Source: Litorilinea aerophila (GTDB lineage: Bacteria > Chloroflexota > Anaerolineae > Caldilineales > Caldilineaceae). From it: a DNA stretch of 44,539 nt. Both the position numbers and the translations under genes were made by a program. Under the pieces are notes generated by a model. It was not told where the DNA came from, ran no database searches, and saw nothing but the letters and a program-made list of their open reading frames with translations. Each line of letters opens with the position of its first letter. Positions within the stretch are counted from its first letter, which is position 1. This document shows positions 32,866 to 41,006 of the stretch, piece by piece. The stretch lies in the NCBI GenBank assembly GCA_945905745.1, contig CAMDQF010000010.1, positions 1-44,539 on the forward strand, read 5' to 3'.

Positions 32866-34102
32866 AGCGCAGGGCCTCGATGGGGTTGAGACGGCTGGCC
32901 CGGTAAGCTGGGTAGATGCCAAAGAAGAGACCCACCCCCATTGAAAAAAAGAGGGATGTGAGGACAGCATCCACGCCGACGACAGCGCTGAATGAGTCCA
33001 CAAAAGAGCTGATAGCATTGGCCCCGGATGTGCCGAGGATAATGCCGATGATGCCGCCGACCAGAGCCAGAGTGATGGCTTCGATGAGAAACTGGCCCAG
33101 AATGTCCCGTCGTTTGGCCCCCACCGCCTTGCGCAGCCCGATCTCCCGGGTGCGTTCGGTGACGCTGACCAGCATAATGTTCATAATGCCGATGCCACCC
33201 ACCAGCAGACTGATGCCAGCGATGGCACCCAGAAAGAGGGTGAGCGCGCCCAGAATGTCGCCAAAAATCGAGATGAGGTCGGCTTGGTTGATGACGCTGA
33301 AATCGTCCTCGTCCAGGTAGGCGATGTTGTGGTTCTCCCGCAGAATCTCGGCCATCTGTTCCTGGGCCGCGTCCATGCGATCCGCGTTGACGACCGATGC
33401 GTAGATGACATTGACCCGGTAGTCGCCGCTGACCGTCTTGCGCCGGAAAAGCCGGTCCTGGGCGGTGGTGAGGGGCACGAAGACGGTCTCGTCCTGGTTG
33501 CCAAAGCCGCCGCCGCCCTTCTCCTCCATCACCCCAATCACCCGAAAGAGCAGATTGTTGATGCGGATGGTCTGGTCGATGGGGTATTCGTTGGGTTCAA
33601 AAAGCTTGGCGTAGACAGCAGAGCCGATGACCGCCACCCGGCTGCGCTCCTGATTGTCTGCGTCGCTGATGAAATCGCCGGTCTCGGCTGTCCACGAGCG
33701 CACGTCTTGATAGGCCGGGGTGACGCCACTGATGGAGACCCGCAGGCTCTTTTTGCCCCGGCTGACTGCGGCGTTGCCGCTTACCTCCGGGGCCACACCG
33801 ATCACGTCAGGCACACGCAGGGGATTGGCAATGTCCTGGGCATCTTTCAGGGTTAGCACCCCCGCGCTGTTGGCGCGTTCCGTGGGGGGACCCTCGCTCA
33901 GTTGGCCGGGGACGATAAAGAGCAGATTGCTTCCCGCGCTGCTGAACTGATCGGTGACATATTTCTCCACGCCCCGGCCCACAGACATCAGCGTAATCAC
34001 CGCGCCGACACCGATGATAATACCCAGCATTGTTAGCACAGAACGCATTTTGTTGGCGGCCAGGGCACGAAAGGCGATGCGGATGGATTCGTAGAGTTGC
34101 AT
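32858..34102 (-). CDS. MacB/FtsX-type ABC transporter permease
   Basis: 414 residues with the standard layout: one N-terminal helix ([26 protein letters not shown]), a ~230-residue periplasmic MacB core ([19 protein letters not shown]..., [35 protein letters not shown]) and three C-terminal helices ([94 protein letters not shown]). [14 protein letters not shown] and the [11 protein letters not shown] end are diagnostic. Such permeases transmit ATPase movement to the periplasm for export or cell-wall control. No cognate ATPase gene lies next to it: upstream is an inverted repeat and RidA. The next gene starts within its stop codon, so the SH3/TolB lipoprotein is probably its partner. Confidence 0.88.
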   Translation of the reverse strand: [414 protein letters not shown]

Positions 34103-34107
34103 AGGTC

Positions 34108-34208
34108 AGGGATTGGGGATTAGGTATTAGGTATTGGGGCTTGGGTCGGTGATGCGTGAGGCGTGAAATGTGAGAGTACCCAATCCTTTCACGGTTCACG
34201 TCTCACGT
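34108..34208. repeat. Compound heptamer-repeat region upstream of the permease
   Basis: ATTGGGG ATTAGGT ATTAGGT ATTGGGG is followed by GCGTGAG GCGTGAA ATGTGAG. An inverted partner, TTCACGGTTCACGTCTCACGTTTCGC, lies at 34191-34213. Two words again occur in one locus. It fills the 134-nt gap before RidA together with a short unassigned stretch. Confidence 0.65.
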
Positions 34209-34236
34209 TTCGCCAGGCCAATGGAGATGGGGCGGA

Positions 34237-34629
34237 TTATTGCTGTCTCGTCACCACTGCTTCGGCTTCCACTTCCACCAGGTATTGGGGACCCACCAAC
34301 CGGGCCTCCACCAGTGTGTTGACCGGGCGGATATCTCGAAAGAATTCGCCGTGGGTGCGGGCCACCGGCTCCCAGTTGTCCGCGTTGCTCACGTATACCC
34401 GTGTACGCACCACATCGCTCAGTTCGCCGCCCAGGGCGCGAATGGCCCGCTCGATCTTCTGAATGGCGTAGCGGGTCTGGGCTGCCGGGTCGTTACCGCC
34501 CACGAGTTGCCCTTTCTCATCGGTGGCCGTCGTCCCGGAAACCAGAATCCGATCCCCCACGCGCACAGCCCGGCTATACCCCGCCAGCTCTTCCCAAGTC
34601 GTCCCACTGCTGTAATTTTGTCTGTCCAC
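34237..34629 (-). CDS. RidA family protein (reactive enamine/imine deaminase-like)
   Basis: 130 residues from GTG 34629, with AAGGAAG 5 nt upstream. A longer reading from 34734 runs through the heptamer repeat (MGIGDWRLGIG...) and is rejected. WEELAGYSRAVRVGDRILVSGTTATDEKG, AQTRYAIQKIERAIRALGGELSDVVRTRVYVSNADNWEPVARTHGEFF and PVNTLVEARLVGPQYLVEVEAEAVV give the full Rid fold, with the active-site Arg present in VVRTRVYV and Glu in LVEVEAEAV. RidA proteins hydrolyse 2-aminoacrylate and similar imines. A homotrimeric cytoplasmic enzyme is expected. It lies between two repeat tracts, downstream of the SDR gene. Confidence 0.88.
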   Translation of the reverse strand: MDRQNYSSGTTWEELAGYSRAVRVGDRILVSGTTATDEKGQLVGGNDPAAQTRYAIQKIERAIRALGGELSDVVRTRVYVSNADNWEPVARTHGEFFRDIRPVNTLVEARLVGPQYLVEVEAEAVVTRQQ

Positions 34630-34659
34630 AAAGACTTCCTTTTCGATGCAGTTGATTTG

Positions 34660-34746
34660 TATGCAGAGGGGACTGGGGATCGGAGACTGGGGACTGGGTT
34701 GTCCAATCCCCAATCTCCAATCCCCAATCCCCAATCCCCAATCCCC
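34660..34746. repeat. Inverted CCCCAAT/GGGGACT heptamer tract between the SDR gene and ridA
   Basis: The left side has GGGGACT GGGGATC GGAGACT GGGGACT (34669-34698). The right side has CCAATCC CCAATCT CCAATCC CCAATCC CCAATCC CCAATCC (34701-34746). The arms pair with mismatches mainly where the left C faces A; on the minus-strand RNA these become G:U pairs. The CCCCAAT word equals the CCCCRRT heptamer described for cyanobacterial STRR repeats. Confidence 0.8.
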
Positions 34747-34749
34747 TTT

Positions 34750-35532
34750 TCACTCAGCCCACGCACCCTTCGCCATCAGGCCGCCGTCCACATTGACGAA
34801 TTCGCCGGTCATAAAGGATGCGCCGTCGCTGGCGAGGAAGAGCATCACCGATGCGATCTCCTCCGGCTTGCCGATGCGCCCGATGGGGTGGGCTTTGCCT
34901 CCCTCCTGGCGCAGCTTTGCATAGTCGTTGCCCGTGCTGGCTGCGGCCAGGGGTGTCTCGATTGTGCCGGGATTGACCGCTAGTACCCGGATATTGTCGG
35001 CGGCGTACTCCAGGGCCAACTGGCGGGTGAGTGAGAGCATCCCGCCTTTGCTGGCCGCGTAGGGGGCAATGCCTTTGGCCGATTGTAGCCCCTGGACGCT
35101 GGCGGTGTTGATGATGACACCGCCGCCTCGTTCTGCCATCACTGGCGCGGCATACTTCGTCATCAGAAAACCACTCTTGAGATTGACATCAATAATGCGA
35201 TCCCACATCTCCTCAGGCAGTTCGTGGGCGGGCAGATAGCTGTTCAAAGGCTGGATGCCCACATTGTTGATCAGCACGTCCACGCTGCCCCACAATTCAA
35301 CGGCCTGCTCCACCAGCCCTTTGCAGGCGGCGGAAGTTGCCACATCCGCGTGTTGATAGACAATTTTCCCCGGCGCGCTTGCGCCCGCCTCCACCACTTC
35401 TTGCCCTGCCGGGTCGTCCACATCGGCGCATAGTACGTTTGCGCCCGCGTTTGCGAAAGCCAAGCAGACGGCCCGTCCAATCCCCTTGCCCCCGCCGGTT
35501 ACAATCACTGCTTTGCCTGTGAAATCTGCCAT
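34750..35532 (-). CDS. Short-chain dehydrogenase/reductase (SDR)
   Basis: 260 residues; AGGAGG lies 7 nt before ATG 35532. Classical SDR motifs are VIVTGGGKGIGRAVCLAFANAGANVLCADVD (TGxxxGxG; the Asp after strand 2 favours NAD), INNVGIQPL (NNxG), the active-site Ser in VIINTASVQG, and YAASKGGMLSLTRQLALEYA (YxxxK). The C-terminus IASVMLFLASDGASFMTGEFVNVDGG is standard. Substrate specificity cannot be told; FabG-like and sugar or hydroxy-acid dehydrogenases share this pattern. A strong hairpin (35601-35631) lies upstream, so it begins its own transcript. ridA follows 120 nt downstream across a repeat tract. Confidence 0.88.
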   Translation of the reverse strand: MADFTGKAVIVTGGGKGIGRAVCLAFANAGANVLCADVDDPAGQEVVEAGASAPGKIVYQHADVATSAACKGLVEQAVELWGSVDVLINNVGIQPLNSYLPAHELPEEMWDRIIDVNLKSGFLMTKYAAPVMAERGGGVIINTASVQGLQSAKGIAPYAASKGGMLSLTRQLALEYAADNIRVLAVNPGTIETPLAAASTGNDYAKLRQEGGKAHPIGRIGKPEEIASVMLFLASDGASFMTGEFVNVDGGLMAKGAWAE

Positions 35533-35600
35533 AGCAATCCTCCTGAATTGTCGGTTTTAATGTTCGAACGATGGGACTGGTCTATCCCCAGAGTAGATAG

Positions 35601-35631
35601 CGGCCCGCCGAGTGGGGAAGCCGGCGGGCCG
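35601..35631. terminator. GC-rich hairpin after the sugar ABC operon
   Basis: CGGCCCGCCG (35601-35610) and CGGCGGGCCG (35622-35631) form a perfect 10-bp stem with an 11-nt loop. It is placed 40 nt downstream of the FG-GAP gene and upstream of the SDR gene, both on the minus strand. There is no T-run on the minus strand. Confidence 0.55.
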
Positions 35632-35670
35632 TGAACAGTGTAGCTTATGAAGAAAGTGTGCGCAAGAGTC

Positions 35671-37359
35671 TCAATCGGTGCGGGTAACGGTCAGCAGCAG
35701 ATTGGGCAGAGGCTTGTCAATGATGGACACCCGACCATCCGGCCAGCGAATCGCCATCCGTTCGATGACGGCATCGGCTGGCAGACCGAAGTGCAGGCGG
35801 GAGGTTTCGCCGGAGAGATAACCGCTGTTGGCTCGCACCCGTCGCTGCACTATTCCTACGTTTGTATTCAGCGTCACCTGTGCCCCAACCGCAAAAACGT
35901 TGCCTTCCGCCGGAGATCGCAAATCCACTTCCAGGCTACTTCCGCCGCACAGATTGTTCTCGAATAGCTGGGCAGGGGAACTCAGATTGTTGATGACAAT
36001 GTCCAAATCGCCATCGCCGTCCAGATCAGCCATTGTCATCCCCCGCCCACTGGCTGTGGAGCCAAGACCCCATTCGGGCGCGGGGATAAAATTCCCCTGA
36101 CCGTCGTTGCGCAGGGCCTGGTTTTCTTCCACCAACTCATCGTTGGGAAGGTGATCGAGAATGCCCTCCGCAATCATCCCATTGACGATATAAACATCCA
36201 AAAAGCCGTCATTGTTGAGATCGCCAAATCGGCTGGACCAGCTCCAGCCGGTGGCGGCCAATGGGCTGATCCCTGCCTCGTCCACAAAGCGACCTGTGGC
36301 GTCCCGGCTTTGCAGCACATTCGTCATCCCCTGGGGATCGCCCTCGGGCGGATGGGTCATCTTTTGCATCAGGGGCTGCCAGGCGGCCATCGTCGCTTCG
36401 TCGTGCTGGTAGGGCATCATATCAGTGGCGAAGATTTCCGCGCTGCCGTCGTTGTTCACATCGCCCACGTCCAGGCTCATCGTATTGGTGGTCATATCGT
36501 CAAAAGGCTTGACGCTGACCCAGCCCGTCTCCGTAGCCAACCAACTGTAGTCTGGGCGGTCAAAGTCGTTGCCGACCAGAATATCCAGCCGCCCGTCGCC
36601 GTTGAGATCGGTCAACGCAACCGTCAGCGCGTCGGCTTCGTCAGCCAGCCGCGCAGCGTTGTAACCGCCCTCCACCCGTTCGTGTACAAAGACGCCCACG
36701 CCGCCGCCCCGGTAGTCGAAGATGCCGCCTTCCTGCTTGCGGATTTCCGTGTCGTAGGAGCCAGCCACCAAATCCAGTTGCCCGTCCCCATTCAGATCGG
36801 CCCAATCCATCGCATAGAGCGGATTGTTGACGCCGATCAGTTCGCCGGTTGTGAAGCGGCCTGTCTCGTCTGCCGATGGGGGCTGGCCGTTGTTGTGCAG
36901 GAGTGTGGGTTTGGCAAAGCGGCGGGTGAAGACAATATCCTGCCAGCCGTCACCGTCCACATCCACAATCGAGACGGCCCGGGAATCGCCCAAATCGAGC
37001 CGCTGGGAGCGGAAGTTGAGATTGCCTTCGTTCCAGAGAATTGTGTTATTACCGTTCAGGTTCGCCAGCACGATGTCCAGATCGCCGTCACGGTCCAGAT
37101 CGTTGACGGCGACGCCCGCGCCATTGCTTTCGTAGAGAGCAACGACCGTTGCGCCGCCGTCGGTTGTGTGGTCAAGGGTGTGGGAAACAAAAGCGTCTGT
37201 ACAGTCCGTTTTCACGGATAGCGCAGACGCTTTTGTGCGAATAGACGCGTATTGCGGGGGGGATGGCTGGAATATCCCTTCGGCGGACACGCAGCCAGAA
37301 AAAAGGAACAGCGCTGCCCACAGCAGAGAGAGCCGGGAAAAAAGGTAGGAGATACTCAC
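35671..37359 (-). CDS. Secreted FG-GAP/VCBS-repeat lipoprotein with C-terminal ASPIC/UnbV domain
   Basis: 562 residues from GTG 37359. A lipobox (LLWAALFLFSGC) directs it outside. At least seven calcium-loop motifs of the FG-GAP/VCBS propeller are spaced through the body: DLDRDGDLDIV, DVDGDGWQDIV, DLNGDGQLDLV, DLNGDGRLDIL, DVNNDGSAEIF, DLNNDGFLDVY and DLDGDGDLDIV. The C-terminus (RRVRANSGYLSGETSRLHFGLPADAVIERMAIRWPDG, ~500-545) is an ASPIC/UnbV domain. This combination is the CRTAC1-like family, extracellular proteins of largely unknown role. The gene starts 27 nt after the stop of the MalG-type permease and is the last gene of the sugar ABC operon, so a role in glycan binding or presentation is inferred. 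Confidence 0.85.
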   Translation of the reverse strand: MSISYLFSRLSLLWAALFLFSGCVSAEGIFQPSPPQYASIRTKASALSVKTDCTDAFVSHTLDHTTDGGATVVALYESNGAGVAVNDLDRDGDLDIVLANLNGNNTILWNEGNLNFRSQRLDLGDSRAVSIVDVDGDGWQDIVFTRRFAKPTLLHNNGQPPSADETGRFTTGELIGVNNPLYAMDWADLNGDGQLDLVAGSYDTEIRKQEGGIFDYRGGGVGVFVHERVEGGYNAARLADEADALTVALTDLNGDGRLDILVGNDFDRPDYSWLATETGWVSVKPFDDMTTNTMSLDVGDVNNDGSAEIFATDMMPYQHDEATMAAWQPLMQKMTHPPEGDPQGMTNVLQSRDATGRFVDEAGISPLAATGWSWSSRFGDLNNDGFLDVYIVNGMIAEGILDHLPNDELVEENQALRNDGQGNFIPAPEWGLGSTASGRGMTMADLDGDGDLDIVINNLSSPAQLFENNLCGGSSLEVDLRSPAEGNVFAVGAQVTLNTNVGIVQRRVRANSGYLSGETSRLHFGLPADAVIERMAIRWPDGRVSIIDKPLPNLLLTVTRTD

Positions 37360-37386
37360 GCTATGTTTCGCTACCCTTCCAGGAGC

Positions 37387-38283
37387 CTATTTCATCGAAC
37401 CGACGGTGATGCCAGAGATAAACTGCCGGGAGGCGGCCAGAAAGACGATCAGAATGGGCATAATCGCGCCGGTCGCGCCGAGAATTTGCACACCGATCTC
37501 CGTGCCGCGCAGACTGCGCAGGGTACTCAGGGCCACGGGCAAAGTGTACTTGGCTTCTTCCTTCAAGATGAGCAGAGGCCACTGGAAGTCGTTCCACTTG
37601 CCCATAAAGGTCAGAATCGCCAGGGCTGCCAGGGCTGGGGTAATGACGGGTACGACAATGTTCCAGTAGATGCGGAATTCATGCGCGCCGTCAATGCGGG
37701 CGGCATCCACCATATCCCCTGGCACAGCGCTGTCGATATACTGGCGCATCCAGAAAATGCCGAAGGCGTTGGCAATGCCAGGGATAATCAGCGGATTCCA
37801 GGTGTCGATCCAGTCAAACCAGCGCATAATGATGAAGGAGGGGATCAGGCCGATGACGCCGGGAACCATCAGTGTTGCCAGCAAGAAAGCGAACAGCCCT
37901 TCCCGCCCTGGAAAGCGGTACTTGGCGAAGCCATAACCGCCGAGGGAACAGAAGAAAAGCACCAACAGCGTGTGGAGGGTGGAGATAGAGATGCTGTTGA
38001 CGAGCGCATTCCAGAAAGGCAGTGCGGCTATCAGATCGGAATAATTCAGTGCGAGGGACCCACTGAACCAGAGCGGCGGCGGAATGCGCAGAATTTCCGA
38101 TGTGCGCTGGGTCGATGCAACCAGCATATAGTAGAAGGGAAAGGCCGTCAACAGGGCCAGGAAGCTCAAAAATGTGTAAATGAAGGCCATGGCAACCGGC
38201 CCCGCCATGCGGTCCCGATTGGCCGAACCTTTGCGGGGTGTGGCCGCAGCCCGCTGGGTAGTCTCCAATTGTGTTGTCGTCAT
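37387..38283 (-). CDS. Carbohydrate ABC transporter permease, MalG type
   Basis: 298 residues with six membrane helices. A hydrophilic N-terminus (~25 residues, TTTQLETTQRAAATPRKGSANRDR) precedes helix 1 (MAFIYTFLSFLALLTAFPFYYMLVAST). The EAA loop that contacts the ATPase is visible as DAARIDGAHEFRIYWNIVVPVITPALAALAILTF. FGIFWMRQYIDSAVPGDMVDAARIDGA is characteristic of CUT1 family inner permeases. GAAGGA lies about 9 nt before ATG 38283. The gene begins 16 nt after the MalF-type gene and is followed by the FG-GAP gene. No ATPase gene occurs in the operon; a shared MsiK-type ATPase is likely encoded elsewhere, as is usual for CUT1 systems. Confidence 0.92.
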   Translation of the reverse strand: MTTTQLETTQRAAATPRKGSANRDRMAGPVAMAFIYTFLSFLALLTAFPFYYMLVASTQRTSEILRIPPPLWFSGSLALNYSDLIAALPFWNALVNSISISTLHTLLVLFFCSLGGYGFAKYRFPGREGLFAFLLATLMVPGVIGLIPSFIIMRWFDWIDTWNPLIIPGIANAFGIFWMRQYIDSAVPGDMVDAARIDGAHEFRIYWNIVVPVITPALAALAILTFMGKWNDFQWPLLILKEEAKYTLPVALSTLRSLRGTEIGVQILGATGAIMPILIVFLAASRQFISGITVGSMK

Positions 38284-38299
38284 TTGCTCACATTCCTTC

Positions 38300-39244
38300 T
38301 CAGTCTGTCGGGTTGCCGCCCTGCCATTTGTTGTAGCTCAAGCTGAAGATCACAATCAGCACAAAGAGAACAAACGCCATCGCTGCGGCATAGCCGAATT
38401 GGGTGTACTTAAAGGCCGTCCAATAGATGAGAATCATGGAAACCAATCCGGCCCGACCTGTACCGCCAGGGGCCGACGATTGGGTTCCACCAGCCAGCAT
38501 CACAGGAATGTCAAAGGTCTGCATGGCACCAATGATGGAAAGGACGACTTGAAAGAGGATGACTGGACGTAGCAGGGGCAGGGTAATATGGCGGAAGACA
38601 TCTTTGGTCGTCGCGCCGTCCACTCTGGCTGCTTCGTATAGTTCTGGGTTGATCGATTGGAGGCCAGCCAGGAAAATAATCATTGTATAGCCGGTCCACT
38701 GCCAGATGGTGACAATTGCAATCGATGGCTTGAGCCACTGACGGCTGCCCAACCAATTGATCTGCTCGACCCCAAAAAAGCTGAGCGCGTAATTGATCAT
38801 CCCATAGCGTTCGCCCAGGAGCGAATTGAAGATGAGCGAGACGGCGACCGCAGAGGCCACAATCGGCATAAAATAGGCCGCCCGGAAGATCTCTTTGCCC
38901 CGGATATAGGGGCTGTTGATAATAAAGGCCAGGAGCAGAGCCAGGGCCAATTGGGGTGTCGTCGCACCCACAAAGAGCCAGATTGTGTTCCCAATCGCCT
39001 GCCACCAGATGTCGTCTACCAGCAGCCGGGTGTAGTTTTCAAAGGCTACCCACTGCATGGGAGAGATGCCATCCCAGACGTGGAAGCTGAGCCATAGGCC
39101 GTAGAACAGGGGGAAAATGCCAAAAACCGCGTAGAGAAGATAAAAGGGAGAGATAAAAAGGTAAGCCCAGCGGTTGCGCTTGATATCTTTCCATGTGTTG
39201 GAACGATTGCGCGCGGTTTGCTCGGCGGCGGTGAGAGTTGCCAT
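38300..39244 (-). CDS. Carbohydrate ABC transporter permease, MalF type
   Basis: 314 residues from ATG 39244, with GGAAGG 7 nt upstream. A longer reading from 39319 runs through the inverted repeat and is rejected. Six helices: AYLFISPFYLLYAVFGIFPLFYGLWLSFHVWDG, TIWLFVGATTPQLALALLLAFIIN, AAYFMPIVASAVAVSLIFNSLLG, IAIVTIWQWTGYTMIIFLAGLQSI, ILFQVVLSIIGAMQTF and YAAAMAFVLFVLIVIFSL. The EAA motif is YEAARVDGATTKDVFRHITLPLLRPVILF. It forms the channel with the MalG-type partner for an oligosaccharide or glycoside; the substrate is not predictable. Confidence 0.92.
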   Translation of the reverse strand: MATLTAAEQTARNRSNTWKDIKRNRWAYLFISPFYLLYAVFGIFPLFYGLWLSFHVWDGISPMQWVAFENYTRLLVDDIWWQAIGNTIWLFVGATTPQLALALLLAFIINSPYIRGKEIFRAAYFMPIVASAVAVSLIFNSLLGERYGMINYALSFFGVEQINWLGSRQWLKPSIAIVTIWQWTGYTMIIFLAGLQSINPELYEAARVDGATTKDVFRHITLPLLRPVILFQVVLSIIGAMQTFDIPVMLAGGTQSSAPGGTGRAGLVSMILIYWTAFKYTQFGYAAAMAFVLFVLIVIFSLSYNKWQGGNPTD

Positions 39245-39273
39245 CGGTTTTCCTTCCAGGGAATGGTAGTGAA

Positions 39274-39319
39274 TTGGTTGAATGGTTGATTGGACCCAGC
39301 CAATCAACCATTCAACCAA
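39274..39319. terminator. Inverted heptamer repeat between the binding-protein and permease genes
   Basis: TTGGTTGAATGGTTGATTGG (39274-39293) is perfectly complementary to 39300-39319, with a 6-nt loop. The arms are built of GGTTGAA/GGTTGAT 7-nt words. Placed directly after the binding-protein gene, it could stabilise that mRNA or reduce read-through so that binding protein exceeds permease, as in many CUT1 operons. Confidence 0.65.
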
Positions 39320-39330
39320 CTACCTAATCA

Positions 39331-40680
39331 TCAACCAGTGGTGTTCGGGAGGCGCTTCAGAGCCTCGGCTTCGGCATCCAGGGCTGCCTGTACCGGGTCT
39401 TTGCCCTCTTGCATCACCAGAGTCAGTTCAGCGCCCACAATGTCGTCCAATTGCAGGCCGTTGGCGTGGCTCAGGATGGCGGGGATGTTGTCGGCAATCT
39501 CCGTCCAGATGCGGTAGGCGGGCTGGCCGCCGAAGAATTCCACGCCTTCGTCGTACAGGGGATCGGCCCAGGCTGGCTTGTAGGCCGGGAAGACGCCGCT
39601 GGCCTTGAAGAGCATATTCTGCCCTTCGGCTGTGGCGCAGGACCACTGGACAAATTTCCAGGCTTCCTCGGGGAACTTGGTCTGGGCAGGGATAGCGGTG
39701 AAAGAGCCACCCCAGTTGTAGTTGGCCTCGGGGGCATGAACAACCCGCCAGTTGCCGACCGATTCCGGTTGCTCCCGGGTAAGACCGCCCTGCATCCAGG
39801 CCGCGATGACCATACCGGCAAAGGCTTTGTCGCGCAGACCGGCCTGCCATTCGGCACCCCACCAGGGAATGTTGGCGTCCAGTTCCTCTTGGCGGGCACG
39901 GGCAGCCAACTGGAAGGGGCGGGTGGCCTTCTCTTCGATCAGGATTTTGTTGCCTTCCTGATAGCCTTGGCCTTGCTGGCGATAGACCGCACCGTAGATG
40001 TCGGTCTGGGCATTGGCGAAGAGGGAGGTCTTGCCACCGCTGGCATCTTTGACCTGTTGGGCAAAGGCAAAGAAATCGTCCCAGGTGTGGTCCGGGCCGC
40101 TGAAGATGGCTTCCACATCGGCGGGTTCGCTGGGCAGACCCAGTTCATCGAAGTAGTCCTTGCGATACCAGACGCCGGCGGGGCCGATGTCCCAGGGGAA
40201 ACAGACCAGACGGCCATCCTCGGTGGAGCCTTGGGTCCATTTGTACTTCACCATATCGGCTTCGTAGATGCCGGCCTCAAAGACCTCTTTCAGGTCCAAC
40301 AGACCACCCTTGGCGGTGAAACCACCGACGCGGTCGATTTCAATCGAGGCCACGTCCGGCGCGCCGCTGCCCGCGGCAAAGGAGGTGAGCAGTTTGTCGT
40401 GGGCGTCGGCAAAGGGGGTGTTGACGAATTCGACTTTGACATCGGGGTTGCGTTCGTTCCAGCCGTCGGCCCAAATTTTGCCCACATCATCCCACCACCA
40501 GAAGACAATGGCAGCGCCTTCGGCGGCAGGGGCTGCCCCTGCCGCGGGCGCGGCACCTTCGCTGGCAGCGGGCGCAGCCGCGGGTGCGGCGGCCGGGGCA
40601 CAGGCGGCCAGGGCAATCGCCCCGCCCGTCAGGGCTGTCATGCGCAGAAAACTGCGCCGGTTCATGGTGTTTCGGTTCAT
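39331..40680 (-). CDS. Extracellular sugar-binding lipoprotein (CUT1 ABC importer)
   Basis: 449 residues from ATG 40680, with AAGGAG 6 nt upstream. The N-terminus MNRRSFLRMTALTGGAIALAACAP combines a twin-arginine motif and a lipobox, followed by an Ala/Pro linker (~30-55). The mature part is a cluster-B binding protein: AIVFWWWDDVGKIWADGWNERNPDVKVEFVNTPFADAHDKLLTSFAAGSGAPDVASIEID, VCFPWDIGPAGVWYRKDYFDELGLP and EEAWKFVQWSCATAEGQNMLFKASGVFPAYK. Its several Trp residues suit sugar stacking. It is the first gene of a four-gene operon (binding protein, two permeases, FG-GAP lipoprotein). A strong promoter lies 160 nt upstream. Confidence 0.92.
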   Translation of the reverse strand: MNRNTMNRRSFLRMTALTGGAIALAACAPAAAPAAAPAASEGAAPAAGAAPAAEGAAIVFWWWDDVGKIWADGWNERNPDVKVEFVNTPFADAHDKLLTSFAAGSGAPDVASIEIDRVGGFTAKGGLLDLKEVFEAGIYEADMVKYKWTQGSTEDGRLVCFPWDIGPAGVWYRKDYFDELGLPSEPADVEAIFSGPDHTWDDFFAFAQQVKDASGGKTSLFANAQTDIYGAVYRQQGQGYQEGNKILIEEKATRPFQLAARARQEELDANIPWWGAEWQAGLRDKAFAGMVIAAWMQGGLTREQPESVGNWRVVHAPEANYNWGGSFTAIPAQTKFPEEAWKFVQWSCATAEGQNMLFKASGVFPAYKPAWADPLYDEGVEFFGGQPAYRIWTEIADNIPAILSHANGLQLDDIVGAELTLVMQEGKDPVQAALDAEAEALKRLPNTTG

Positions 40681-40843
40681 CTTGCTCTCCTTGAGGGTAA
40701 AAAATGAATTGGCGATGCTGGTGCACCGTCGGGGAAGTAATAACCCTATACGCCTGATTGGTCAGGTAATCTCGTCTCTTTATCCTAATCGAGGGGGATT
40801 AAGAATGGGATAAGAATGAGCATCACTTATAGAGGTTGTCGCA

Positions 40844-40873
40844 ATAATAACACCTATCGGCAAAAATTGTCAA
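40844..40873 (-). promoter_or_regulatory. Strong predicted promoter of the sugar ABC operon
   Basis: On the minus strand a perfect -35 TTGACA (40873-40868) and -10 TATTAT (40849-40844) are 18 nt apart. The predicted start near 40837 leaves a leader of about 157 nt before the binding-protein gene. Confidence 0.65.
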
Positions 40874-40915
40874 AGTTGGAAGGAAACCATCGGTAATTTT
40901 TGCAGGTTTTGTAGG

Positions 40916-40944
40916 TTGACTTCCAATCGGTCGTATGTTATAGT
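40916..40944 (+). promoter_or_regulatory. Strong predicted promoter of the exporter leader
   Basis: TTGACT (40916-40921) and TATAGT (40939-40944) are separated by exactly 17 nt. The start near 40951 gives a ~320-nt leader before the first exporter gene. Confidence 0.65.
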
Positions 40945-41006
40945 GGCTCAGTCGAAAAAAGCGCTGCCAGGAGCAGCTCTGTAATCAAGAAAGGAAGCCG
41001 TTGCAG

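Larger units (their letters stand above)
40681..41006. other. 326-nt divergent control region between the sugar operon and the exporter operon
   Basis: It holds two face-away promoters (40844-40873 minus, 40916-40944 plus). A small palindrome CCTGATTGGTCAGG (40753-40766) lies within the ~157-nt leader of the sugar operon; it could be an operator or hairpin but matches no site I know. A second small hairpin, GCTGC/GCAGC, is at 40963-40977. No riboswitch family was recognised. Confidence 0.6.

Noticed and set aside
36151-37221. Long plus-strand frame opposite the FG-GAP gene
   Set aside because: The minus strand has seven calcium-loop repeats and an ASPIC domain; the opposite frame has only His/Val-rich noise.
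39409-40707. Plus-strand frame of 432 codons opposite the sugar-binding protein
   Set aside because: The binding protein has a Tat/lipobox signal, ribosome site and operon context. The antisense frame lacks all of these.
40753-40766. LacI-type operator for the sugar operon
   Set aside because: The CCTGATTGGTCAGG dyad does not resemble the usual LacI-family site with a central CG and AA/TT flanks, and it lies downstream of the promoter. It is left as an unassigned palindrome.
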